From positions 10,030,020 to 10,094,019 of the forward strand of contig OY811977.1 of assembly GCA_963681505.1 (NCBI GenBank): a stretch of 64,000 nt of DNA, written 5' to 3'. Made by a program: the position numbers and the translations under genes. The stretch is from Eunapius fragilis. Its lineage: Eukaryota; Porifera; Demospongiae; Spongillida; Spongillidae. How positions within the stretch are numbered: position 1 is the first letter of the stretch; each line of letters opens with the position of its first letter. The notes beneath the pieces are model-generated. The model was not told the origin of the DNA, ran no database searches, and worked only from the letters and a program-made list of their open reading frames with translations. Below are positions 37,759 to 48,540 of this stretch, in pieces.

Positions 37759-38229
37759 AGGAGGCCCAGAACAGTGACGAAGATAAGGACAGACTCAGCA
37801 AGGTAACCCACACATACCAGTCTGAGAGGAAGGCAGAGCCAGCAGGCCTGGGGGCCACTCTCACCTTGGAGATGGAGACAGAACAGAACAGGGACCAGCG
37901 GAGAAGGAGAAGGCACAGAATTTGAACCAGGTCTGGGCACTGGGCACCACTTGCAGTAACCCTTTATAGGCCAGTCAGATACAGTGATATAAGACACCAA
38001 TATTAGCATTATTAATTTTTATTTGTATACGTACATATGTCTAGTTGCCATGGTGATTTTACCATAGTACATGTCCTCGTACTATGCAGCAAAACTCATA
38101 GTCTGTTGTATAATGATTTTAAAATATTGTTTGTTTATATATAGTATGGAAGAGGACAATATACAGAGGACAGGACTACACCAAGTACATTGAGAGGAGG
38201 GAGACCTCACAGAGGAGTGCAGCCAGCAG
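37759..38229 (+). pseudogene. Decayed RNF113/Cwc24-like gene fragment
   Basis: RNF113 (yeast Cwc24) is a nuclear CCCH-zinc-finger and RING protein tied to splicing. Two exon-like blocks are visible. 37759-37930 follows an AG and encodes an acidic stretch, then THTYQSERKAEPAG and GLGATLTLEMETEQNRD, matching the conserved segment upstream of the family zinc finger. After that the frame is lost, and a +1 frame continues as AEKEKAQNLNQ to a GT. 38145-38229 follows TATATAG and encodes IYRGQDYTKYIERRETS, matching the YRG-x-NNY segment, and ends at GTGGGT. The two proposed exons do not join in phase. The zinc finger and RING regions are absent; a minisatellite follows. The retained intron argues against a processed copy. 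Identification rests on remembered family sequence. Confidence 0.62.
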
Positions 38230-38304
38230 GTGGGTGTGATCAAGGGAGGTGTGGTAGCAGATGTGATGAAGCCAAATATTGTGGCATACAAATGTACGAT
38301 TACA

Positions 38305-40030
38305 TGTGGTGTGTTGTATGTACTGGATTGGTGTGTTGCATGTACTGGACTGGTGTGTTGTATGTACTGGACTGGTGTGTTGTATGTACTGGACTGGTGT
38401 GTTGTATGTACTGGACTGGTGTGTTGTATGTACTGGACTGGTGTGTTGTATGTACTGGACTGGTGTGTTGTATGTACTGGACTGGTGTGTTGTATGTACT
38501 GGACTGGTGTGTTGCATGTACTGGACTGGTGTGTTGTATGTACTGGACTGGTGTGTTGTATGTACTGGTTGGTGTGTTGTATGTACTGGACTGGTGTGTT
38601 GTATGTACTGGACTGGTGTGTTGTATGTACTGGACTGGTGTGTTGTATGTACTGGACTGGTGTGTTGTATGTACTGGTTGGTGTGTTGTATGTACTGGAC
38701 TGGTGTGTTGCATGTACTGGACTGGTGTGTTGTATGTACTGGACTGGTGTGTTGTATGTACTGGACTGGTGTGTTGTATGTACTGGACTGGTGTGTTGCA
38801 TGTACTGGACTGGTGTGTTGTATGTACTGGACTGGTGTGTTGTATGTACTGGACTGGTGTGTTGTATGTACTGGACTGGTGTGTTGTATGTACTGGACTG
38901 GTGTGTTGTATGTACTGGACTGGTGTGTTGTATATACTGGACTGGTGTGTTGTATGTACTGGACTGGTGTGTTGTATGTACTGGACTGGTGTGTTGCATG
39001 TACTGGACTGGTGTGTTGTATGTACTGGACTGGTGTGTTGTATGTACTGGTTGGTGTGTTGTATGTACTGGACTGGTGTGTTGTATGTACTGGACTGGTG
39101 TGTTGTATGTACTGGACTGGTGTGTTGTATGTACTGGACTGGTGTGTTTCATGTACTGGTTGGTGTGTTGTATGTACTGGACTGGTGTGTTGTATGTACT
39201 GGACTGGTGTGTTTCATGTACTGGTTGGTGTGTTGTATGTACTGGACTGGTGTGTTGCATGTACTGGACTGGTGTGTTGTATGTACTGGACTGGTGTGTT
39301 GTATGTACTGGATTGGTGTGTTGTATGTACTGGATTGGTGTGTTGTATGTACTGGACTGGTGTGTTGTATGTACTGGACTGGTGTGTTGTATGTACTGGA
39401 CTGGTGTGTTGTATGTACTGGATTGGTGTGTTGTATGTACTGGATTGGTGTGTTGTATGTACTGGACTGGTGTGTTGTATGTACTGGACTGGTGTGTTGT
39501 ATGTACTGGACTGGTGTGTTGTATGTACTGGTTGGTGTGTTGTATGTACTGGACTGGTGTGTTGCATGTACTGGACTGGTGTGTTGTATGTACTGGACTG
39601 GTGTGTTGTATGTACTGGACTGGTGTGTTGTATGTACTGGATTGGTGTGTTGTATGTACTGGATTGGTGTGTTGTATGTACTGGACTGGTGTGTTGTATG
39701 TACTGGACTGGTGTGTTGTATGTACTGGATTGGTGTGTTGTATGTACTGGACTGGTGTGCTGTATGTACTGGATTGGTGTGTTGTATGTACTGGATTGGT
39801 GTGTTGTATGTACTGGACTGGTGTGTTGCATGTACTGGACTGGTGTGTTGTATGTACTGGACTGGTGTGTTGTATGTACTGGACTGGTGTGTTGCATGTA
39901 CTGGGCTGGTGTGTTTCATGTACTGGACTGATGTGATATATGTACTGGACTGGTGTGTTTCATGTACTGGGCTGGTGTGATATATGTACTGGACTGATGT
40001 GATATATGTACTGGACTGGTGTTTTTACTG
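38305..40030 (+). repeat. 22-bp minisatellite (about 78 units)
   Basis: The unit begins ACTGGACTGG and ends TTGTATGT. Variants include a 21-bp form with GGTTGG and substitutions such as TTGCATGT and TTTCATGT. Since 22 leaves remainder 1 when divided by 3, all three forward frames cycle through the same 22-residue peptide and stay open for more than 500 codons; long reverse frames are also open. I regard these frames as artefacts. The 3' end degenerates after about 39900. Confidence 0.97.
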
Positions 40031-40426
40031 GTGTATGCACTGGACGAGTATGTTGTAGGTGTGATGTGCCTACTGGATTGCAATGTGGCACTGTGGTCAC
40101 TGTGATCCAGAAGCCTCTGATTATGGGTGGGTGTGTGTCACTAGTTCCTGAGTCCTACATGCACTACAGAGGCATAAGCTATTAGCTGGCCTATCTGCTT
40201 GCCACCACCTCACATATTTCGTCATAGCAAACTGTGTGTGTGCTTGTGTTTTTTTGTTATGTACATGGTCCATTTCTAGGGGTCTCTAGCTTTTTACTGG
40301 AGGGAAGCCTTGATAGTGGCAGTGAAACCCTATCTCAATAGATTTGTAAGGACTGGGCCACTGGAAAGTTTATATGCTGAGCTATTCACACACATGGCTT
40401 CATATAAACCCATGGCTTCTCCAAGA

Positions 40427-40428
<2 letters not shown>
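40031..40428. other. Unique spacer, no feature recognised
   Basis: Ordinary mixed sequence between the 22-bp minisatellite and the first GT tract. I find no continuation of the RNF113-like coding sequence here. Confidence 0.5.

Positions 40429-40516
<88 letters not shown>
40429..40516 (+). repeat. (GT)44 microsatellite
   Basis: A perfect 88-bp GT tract. Confidence 0.98.
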
Positions 40517-40518
<2 letters not shown>

Positions 40519-40697
40519 GGGTGGGGGCACTCACCTAAATTTACAAATTCTGAGGATGATACACTGGTGTCTACTGTATCTCACCACCACCCTTCCTCTT
40601 TACCAAAGGTGCAGGGGCAATGCCCCACCCCCTATCCTCCCCCTCATACAACATACCAATTGAGTACATACAACACAGCACATACAGTGTATTATGT

Positions 40698-40923
40698 ATT
40701 GGACTGGTATGTTGAACTGGACTGGTATATGTACTGGGCTGGTGTATTGGACTGGTATGGCCAGTCCAGTACATACAACACACCAGTCCAGTGCATACAA
40801 CACACCAGTCCAGTACATACAACACACCAGTCCAGTACATACACCACACCAGTCCAGTACATACAACACACCAGTCCAGTACATACAACACACCATTCCA
40901 GTACATACAACACACCAGTCCAA
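40698..40923 (-). repeat. Inverted outlier of the 22-bp minisatellite
   Basis: 40758-40923 carries about seven units in opposite orientation (CCAGTCCAGTACATACAACA type). A few degenerate forward units lie at 40698-40757, and the orientation switches at 40757/40758 within GGTATGGCCAGTCC. With the main array at 38305-40030 this forms a large inverted-repeat pair. Confidence 0.9.
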
Positions 40924-41314
40924 CACAGGATGGATGGGTCTCTTCTATAATAAAGAATGGTGTGGCAATAAGTCCTGAAAATAGTGTGGCAGTAAGTCCT
41001 GAAAATAGGAAGGGCATTTTAGCTTGGATGACATGTGGGTTTGAAATTGATGCTAGTCCTTTTATCTTATACATGTATACCACAAGCGTGGTTTTGTAGG
41101 CTACAGCATGAAGCAGTATGTAAACTACCTTAGTCCAGGTAACCACAAATTTGACAGAGAGCTGATAATTCTAAAGCTTTGTTTTTGAATGTCAATGTCT
41201 CTGTCTTTGACAATGTGTATGACATGATTTTTGAAATAGATGGTGCCCTCATGAAGGCACTTGCCCAGGAGACTACTGCTGATTGCAGATTTCCATCTTA
41301 ATGTGCCCCTCCTC

Positions 41315-41316
<2 letters not shown>
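40924..41316. other. Unique spacer, no feature recognised
   Basis: Contains a short direct repeat (GTGTGGCA.TAAGTCCTGAAAATA at about 40960 and 40984). No gene is supported. Confidence 0.5.

Positions 41317-41393
<77 letters not shown>
41317..41393 (+). repeat. (TG)n microsatellite, 77 bp
   Basis: Uninterrupted TG tract, the second in this block. Confidence 0.98.
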
Positions 41394-41394
<1 letters not shown>

Positions 41395-41750
41395 CAGAGC
41401 CCTGCCTACCAACCCATATTGGAGTAAGGTCTGGAGAAGAAAATGGAGGTCACTACCATGTGCAGGAATCAAACTTTTATGTATGTGTGTTAAATTTGTT
41501 TGGTAGTGTGAACATTTCGGTTCTCTCCACATAAACTGATTTCTGTCACAATGGGCAAATGCCACAAATGGCTCAGCACAGCAGGGGACTTTCATGATGA
41601 TTCACACATGTGTGTGTAAAGCATGGCATGGGACATTGGCTACAAAATTGAAATGCAATGTAGATGTGACAAATCAATTTGGGATCTGTTTATACAACAT
41701 GACAGTACTGATGTGATGTGGTCAAGAAACCTTATGAGCATGCAACATCT
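41394..41750. other. Unique spacer, no feature recognised
   Basis: Mixed sequence with no coding or structural signal that I can defend. Confidence 0.45.
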
Positions 41751-41774
41751 ACACACACACACACACACACACAC
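41751..41774 (+). repeat. (AC)n microsatellite, 24 bp
   Basis: Short AC tract immediately before the AAGATCTT cluster. Confidence 0.9.
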
Positions 41775-41792
41775 CAGCAAACAGTTCTTGGA

Positions 41793-41915
41793 CAAGATCT
41801 TGCCCATGGTGGCAAGATTATGCTGGCAAAGATCGTGGCCAAGATCTTACCCAAGGTATGGCAAGATCTAGGCCTCCTGCCAAGATCTTGCTCTTGGCAA
41901 GAATCTTGCCCAAAA
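41793..41915. repeat. Degenerate AAGATCTT palindrome cluster
   Basis: CAAGATCTTGCC and its variants (GGCAAGATTA, GCAAAGATCG, CAAGATCTTACC, GGCAAGATCT, CAAGATCTTGCT, CAAGAATCTTGCC) recur seven or more times in 123 bp. The core AAGATCTT is self-complementary. Confidence 0.7.
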
Positions 41916-42483
41916 ACTTTTTGCTGGGACCAGACCCCTGAATAGACATCACTGCATGCATGAATTGCTACCACACAAAAAGGGTTATGTTATGAAAGTA
42001 CAGGTCCTGCTATGAGGTTCTCAACGTGACATCATAGTATCTTAGAGCGTACAATAAAAAATAATAAAACGGTACATATCTTGAAAGAGAACTACGGGGT
42101 TCCGAAGGCTGTAGGGGTTAGCGCTTAAGTTTAACAGACTGCCCTGGAAAATGGTCGCGGCCGACGTCCGAGTTTGTGCTAATTGATGCGCATCCACCTC
42201 TTGTCGGATGGGTGACGTTAAAGTATAGGAGTTTATTAACGAAGCGCAATTAAAATGGCAGTTATTGAACAGTGCAATTACAAGCAAGTCTCGTTTCCAG
42301 GCCCAGGAACGAGACTGCGACAGTAATTAATTTTTTGTCTTGATTTTTGTATAATATTGCTTTATTGTAACGCAATGAAAACTACAATTCAAATTCAGAC
42401 TAATTTTTAGTATTTTCCGTGGTCATTTAGAATTCAATTTGAAATAAAATGCAAGATGACCGCCGATGTATGGGCCATTTCTC
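41916..42483. other. End of the 6.3-kb block; includes one strong hairpin
   Basis: No gene is supported. GTCTCGTTTCC and GGAACGAGAC at 42288-42314 form a 10-bp stem with one bulged base around a 6-nt loop. The palindromic array resumes at about 42484. Confidence 0.55.
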
Positions 42484-44753
42484 CATATGAGTCAACTATA
42501 TATTTGCATGACTCCTGCAGGAGTCAAGTATGTCAGTATACATGACTCCTGCAGGAGTCAAGAATCTCCAAACATGACTCCTGCAGGAGGCAAGTATGTC
42601 AGTAAGAATGCCTCCTGCAGGAGTCGTATGTCAATTTGTATGACTCCTGCAGGAGTGAGCAATCTCCATGTATGACTCCTGCAGGAGTCAAGTATGTCAG
42701 AAAGTATGAGTCCTGCAGGAGTCAAGTATGTCAATATGTATGACTCCTGCAGGAGTCAACTATATATTTGCATGACTCCTGCAGGAGTCAAGTATGTCAG
42801 TATACATGACTCCTGCAGGAGTCAAGTATCTCAATGTATGACTCCTGCAGGAGTCAAGTATGTCACTATGCATGACTCCTGACGGAGTCAAGTATGTATA
42901 ACTCCTGCAGGAGTCAACTGTACTTTTGCATGACTCCTGCAGGAGTCAAGTATGTCAGTATGCATGACTCCTGCAGGAGTTAAGTATCTCAATGTATGAC
43001 TCCTGCAGGATGCAAGTATGTCACTATGCAAGTATTTCACTATGACTCCTGCAGGATGCAAGTATGTCACTATGCATGACTCCTGTAGGAGTCAAGAATT
43101 TAAATGATTGACTCCTGCGAGAGTCAAGTATTTCAATATGTGACTCCTGCGGGAGTCAAGTATTTCAAAGGATAACTCCCGCAGGAGTCAAGTATGTCAA
43201 TATAAATGACTCCTGCAGGAGTCAAGTATCTCAATGCATGACTCCTGCAGGGAGTCAAGTATGTCACAATGCAAGACTCCTGCAGTAGTCTAGTATTTCA
43301 ATGTATGACTCCTACAAGAGTCAAGTTTGTCAGTATGCATGACTCCTGCAGGAGTCAAATATTTCAATGAATGACTCCTGCAGGAGTAAAGTATGTCAAT
43401 ATGTATGACGCCTCCAGGAGTCGTTTACCTCCGTGCATGACTCCTGCAGGAGTCAAGTATGCCAGTATGTATGACTCCTGCATGAGTCAACTATATATTT
43501 GCATGACTCCTGCAGGAGTCAAGTATGTCAGTATGCAAGACTCCTGCAGGAGTCAAGTATCTCAATGTATGACTCCTGCCGGAGTCAAGTATCTCCATGC
43601 ATGACTCCTGCAGGAGTCAAGTATGTCAGTATGCATGACTCCTGCTGGAGTCAAGTATCTCAGTGTATGACTCCTGCAGGAGTCTAGTATCTCCAAGCAT
43701 GACTCCTGCAGGAGTCAAGTATGTCAGTATATATGACTCCTGCAGGAGTCATACATATATTTGCATGACTCCTGCAGGATTCAAGTATGTCAGTATGCAA
43801 GACTCCTGCAGGGGTCAAGTATCTCAATGTATGACTCCTGCAGGAGTCAAGTTTCTCCAAGCATGACTCCTGCAGGAGTCAAGTATGTCAGTATGTATGA
43901 CTCCTGCTGGAGTCAAGTATGTCACTCAAGTATTTCAATGTATGACTCCTGCAGGAGTCAATTACTTCAATTATGACTCCTGCAGGAGTCAAGTATATCA
44001 GTATGTATGACTCTTGCAGGAGTCATACATATATTTGCATCACTCCTGCAGGAGTCAAGTATGTCAGTATGCAAGACTCCTGCAGGAGTCAAGTATGTCA
44101 GTATGTATGACTCCTGCAGGAGTCAAGTATGTCAGTATGTATGACTCTTGCAGGAGTCATACATATATTTGCATCACTCCTGCAGGAGTCAAGTATGTCA
44201 GTATGCAAGACTCCTGCAGGAGTCAAGTATCTCAATGTATGACTCCTGCAGGAGTCAAGTATCTCCAAGCATGACTCCTGCAGGAGTCAAGTATGTCAGT
44301 ATGTATGACTCCTGCAGGAGTCAAGTATGTCACTCAAGTATTTCAATGTATGACTCCTGCAGGAGTCAATTATTTCAATTATGACTCCTGCAGGAGTCAA
44401 GTATATCAATATATCTGACTCCTGCAGGAGTCAAGTATTTCAATGTATAACTCCTGCAGGAGTCAAGTATTTCAATATGTATGACTCCTGCAGGAGTCAA
44501 GTATCTCCATGTATGACACCTGAAGGAGTCAAGTATGTCAGTATCAATGACTACTACAGGAGTCATATGTCAATATGTATGACTCCGGCAGGAGTGAGCA
44601 ATCTCCATGTATCACTCCTGCAGGAGTCAAATATGTCACTACGAATGACTCCTGCAGGAGTCACGTATTTCAATATATGACTCGTGCAGGAGTGAAGTAT
44701 TTCAAGTATGCCAGTATGTATGACTCCTGCATGAGTCAACTATATATTTGCAT
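42484..44753. repeat. Palindromic minisatellite array 2
   Basis: The same GACTCCTGCAGGAGTC units as array 1, about 68 copies. Its first part (42541-42754) nearly duplicates the last 214 bp of array 1 (35991-36204), including rare linkers such as AAGAATCTCCAAACAT and the variant GCCTCCTGCAGGAG. Confidence 0.94.
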
Positions 44754-45130
44754 CACAGTGCAAAAAGTTAGTTATACGATACTGTATATTTTTGCGTATA
44801 TTGAAGAATACTCAAAATATACGCGTGTGTAGTATATTTTAAGTATACGACGGCGTATATTCAAGAATACGCATGTGTTAATTACGTCACTGTTTATATA
44901 GGCACCGCACTGCAAAAGGTTAGTTTTACGATACTGTATATTTTTGCGTATATTTGAAGAATACCCAAAATATACACCTGAGTAGTATAAGCCTGCGAAT
45001 CCGCAAGTGTCGAATACGTCACTGTTTTTATAGGCACCACAGTGCAAACGTTAGTTTTATCATTACCGTATATTTTTGCGAATACATGCACGCCGGAGTA
45101 GTATATTGTAATCCGCAAGCGTCACCGTTT
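44754..45130 (+). repeat. Three AT-rich promoter-like modules, copy 1
   Basis: Units begin CA[C/G]TGCAAA at 44754, 44908 and 45040. Each full unit ends with a CRE-like TACGTCAC followed by a TATA-like run: 44883-44890 with TTTATATA at 44893, and 45015-45022 with TTTTTATA at 45025. The third is cut off by the duplication breakpoint. Promoter activity is inferred from motif arrangement only. Confidence 0.6.
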
Positions 45131-46818
45131 ACTCCTGCAGGAGTCAAGTATGCCAGTATGTATGACTCCTGCATGAGTCAACTATATATTTGCATGACTC
45201 CTGCAGAAGTCAAGTATGTCAGTATGCAAGACTCCTGCTGGAGTCAAGTATCTCAATGTATGACTCCTGCAGGAGTCAAGTACATCCATGCATGACTCCT
45301 GCAGGAGTCAAGTATGTCAGTATGTAAGACTCCTGCAGGAGTCAAGTATGTCACTCAAGAATTTCAATGTATGACTCCTGCAGGAGTCAAGTATTTAAAT
45401 CATGACTCCTGCAAAAGTCAAGTATGTCAATGTGTCTGACTCCTGCAGGAGTCAAGTATTTCAATGTATGACTCCTGCAGGAGTCAAGTATTTCAATTTA
45501 TATGACTCCTGCAGAAGTCAAGTATGTCAGTATGTATGACTCGAGCAGGAGTCATACATATATTTGTATGACTCCTGCAGGAGTCAAGTATGTCAGTATG
45601 CAAGACTACTGCAGGAGTCAAGTATCTCAATGTATGACTCCTGCCGGAGTCAAGTATCTCCATGCATGACTCCTGCAGGAGTCAAGTATGTCAGTATGCA
45701 TGACTCCTGCTGGAGTCAAGTATCTCAGTGTATGACTCCTGCAGGAGTCTAGTATCTCCAAGCATGACTCCTGCAGGAGTCAAGTATGTCAGTATATATG
45801 ACTCCTGCAGGAGTCATACATATATTTGCATGACTCCTGCAGGATTCAAGTATGTCAGTATGCAAGACTCCTGCAGGGGTCAAGTATCTCAATGTATGAC
45901 TCCTGCAGGAGTCAAGTTTCTCCAAGCATGACTCCTGCAGGAGTCAAGTATGTCAGTATGTATGACTCCTGCTGGAGTCAAGTATGTCACTCAAGTATTT
46001 CAATGTATGACTCCTGCAGGAGTCAATTACTTCAATTATGACTCCTGCAGGAGTCAAGTATATCAGTATGTATGACTCTTGCAGGAGTCATACATATATT
46101 TGCATCACTCCTGCAGGAGTCAAGTATGTCAGTATGCAAGACTCCTGCAGGAGTCAAGTATGTCAGTATGTATGACTCCTGCAGGAGTCAAGTATGTCAG
46201 TATGTATGACTCTTGCAGGAGTCATACATATATTTGCATCACTCCTGCAGGAGTCAAGTATGTCAGTATGCAAGACTCCTGCAGGAGTCAAGTATCTCAA
46301 TGTATGACTCCTGCAGGAGTCAAGTATCTCCAAGCATGACTCCTGCAGGAGTCAAGTATGTCAGTATGTATGACTCCTGCAGGAGTCAAGTATGTCACTC
46401 AAGTATTTCAATGTATGACTCCTGCAGGAGTCAATTATTTCAATTATGACTCCTGCAGGAGTCAAGTATATCAATATATCTGACTCCTGCAGGAGTCAAG
46501 TATTTCAATGTATAACTCCTGCAGGAGTCAAGTATTTCAATATGTATGACTCCTGCAGGAGTCAAGTATCTCCATGTATGACACCTGAAGGAGTCAAGTA
46601 TGTCAGTATCAATGACTACTACAGGAGTCATATGTCAATATGTATGACTCCGGCAGGAGTGAGCAATCTCCATGTATCACTCCTGCAGGAGTCAAATATG
46701 TCACTACGAATGACTCCTGCAGGAGTCACGTATTTCAATATATGACTCGTGCAGGAGTGAAGTATTTCAAGTATGCCAGTATGTATGACTCCTGCATGAG
46801 TCAACTATGTATTTGCAT
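45131..46818. repeat. Palindromic minisatellite array 3
   Basis: About 50 more GACTCCTGCAGGAGTC units. From 45565 it is the second copy of the 2065-bp-offset duplication. Confidence 0.94.
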
Positions 46819-47216
46819 CACAGTGCAAAAAGTTAGTTATACGATACTGTATATTTTTGCGTATATTGAAGAATACTCAAAATATACGCGTGTGTAGTAT
46901 ATTTTAAGTATACGACGGCGTATATTCAAGAATACGCATGTGTTAATTACGTCACTGTTTATATAGGCACCGCACTGCAAAAGGTTAGTTTTACGATACT
47001 GTATATTTTTGCGTATATTTGAAGAATACCCAAAATATACACCTGAGTAGTATAAGCCTGCGAATCCGCAAGTGTCGAATACGTCACTGTTTTTATAGGC
47101 ACCACAGTGCAAACGTTAGTTTTATCATTACCGTATATTTTTGCGAATACATGCACGCCGGAGTAGTATATTGTAATCCGCAAGCGTCACCGTTTATATA
47201 AGCACGTTTTCGATTC
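46819..47216 (+). promoter_or_regulatory. Three AT-rich promoter-like modules, copy 2
   Basis: The same modules as copy 1, with an intact third module: GCGTCAC at 47184-47190 and TTTATATA at 47193-47200. Sequence then changes to low-copy DNA (GCACGTTTTCGATTCACC). I see no convincing gene directly downstream, so these may be relics or non-coding-RNA promoters. Confidence 0.4.
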
Positions 47217-48540
47217 ACCAGTGAGTATTTTTATATCGTACTACCAACCGTGCATATTCAAATTCTTGTGTGTATATACTTGTGGGAATTTTTCTAATCC
47301 TTACACGTTAATAACCTACACCGCCTAATAGTGGCATGGCGGTGGCGTCGGTACCGTTGGCAATACATTGAATAGGCGTGTGGTTACTCATTAGGTAACC
47401 ATTTTTATTCATTGCCAACGATAACCCTGCCAACGGTAGAAATGGTTACCAACCCTAGTAACCATTTTTTTTTTGCGCATATCTTTTGTTGCGTAGCTTA
47501 TGGCTTAAACTGGCTTGGTTTTCTCGATAGACCAGTCACTATAGAATTAGCCCGTACCTCTTGTTGTGTATCGGATGGTAGTGGCTTGCGCGCTACGACG
47601 CCGCTAGCTAATACTCCCCCCTCTCCAGGTGCTGTAGCTCAAATCAATTGTACAAGCACAACACACGATCATATATACTAATGCACAAAATTGTTTCGAC
47701 ATTGCACTTCCAGTTCTGCCTCCTCAGGTCCTCCTCTCTCGGGCAACGCGTCTGGTCACTCGCCATCTGCAATCCTTTACAGTGTAGCTATGAGAAGGTT
47801 GGATTAACATAGGACACAGTAAAAAATGAAAACAGCTAGCCAAGCGTTGGCCATGCGGGCCCAAAAAATTCACTACCACACAGCTATGCGGACCCATGGG
47901 ACACCAACAATTCATTATCACACTCCCTGTGTGTACGGCACCCACGGTACGGTCGAACATGCCATGTGGACTGTTCGACCCGGCTTACCCATGCGGACCA
48001 ATGGGGCACTCTAACAAGCGTTACCACGGGTTAGGGAGGCATGAAGCACTCTATACCAAATCAACTGTTCAAGCGTTAGCCATGGTGCAGCTTGAAACAC
48101 TGTTACAAATCATTACCAACACCCTGTTCAAGGGCTAACCATACGGGCCATGCGGGCTATGTGGACCCATGGGACACATGCACTTACGCTGCGCTTATAA
48201 CTTGTAGAAACACAGCCACATACAATACACGCACGCACCACAAAGCAAATTCTCCTGTACACAAAGCTAGAACGAGCGTATTGTAACATGCCAACACATG
48301 TACTAGTGTAACTACCGTCAGCCTATTGTAACACGCCAATACTTAAACTGACTGGCACAACCAACTGTATTACTTCCATACTGCCATACATCATTATTCG
48401 GCATGAATAAGATTAGGTTACTCTTTGGGTGCTCGTCATGAATGTAATTAGGTTCCTTTGTCATGGCATATCTCAAAAGCTGTTTCCTACCCTACAATTG
48501 TATCATTTATACCTTTAGTCACTTGGCGAAGGCTATCCGT
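47217..48540. other. Low-copy subtelomeric spacer
   Basis: No gene is supported. CGTTGGCAAT near 47358 and ATTGCCAACG near 47412 are inverted copies. CATGCGGACC or CATGCGGGC followed by CATGGG-like words recurs near 47886, 47991 and 48153, suggesting a decayed repeat. Open frames here are short and lack recognisable motifs. Confidence 0.5.

Larger units (their letters stand above)
43500..47195. repeat. Large direct duplication at 2065-bp offset
   Basis: 43500-45130 is repeated almost exactly at 45565-47195. The copies share array units and the AT-rich module block. The left copy breaks at GTCACCGTTT (45130) and joins array sequence, while the right copy continues into ATATAAGCACG. The right copy therefore carries the parental flank. 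Confidence 0.9.

Noticed and set aside
37100-37925. Proline/serine-leucine or glycine-arginine-glutamate polymer proteins
   Set aside because: They are translations of the (CTCC)n microsatellite, open in every frame on both strands.
38082-39980. Proteins of up to 596 residues from the 22-bp minisatellite
   Set aside because: The same peptide appears in all three forward frames and long reverse frames are also open, which is a property of the 22-bp unit and not evidence for a gene.
42100-42190. Possible tRNA or tRNA-derived SINE (TTAGCGCTTAAG with GTCCGAGTTTG)
   Set aside because: The words loosely resemble A and B boxes, but I cannot fold a cloverleaf and no SINE tail or duplication is visible.
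25632-46818. Open frames rich in SCRSQ and TPAGV on both strands
   Set aside because: The palindromic core reads the same on both strands and contains no stop in these frames, which produces open frames automatically. Unit lengths of 32-36 bp shift frame at will.
47220-47226. Splice donor GTGAGT just after the promoter-like modules, suggesting a first exon
   Set aside because: The exon would be only a few bases given the TATA position, and no downstream coding exon is recognisable.
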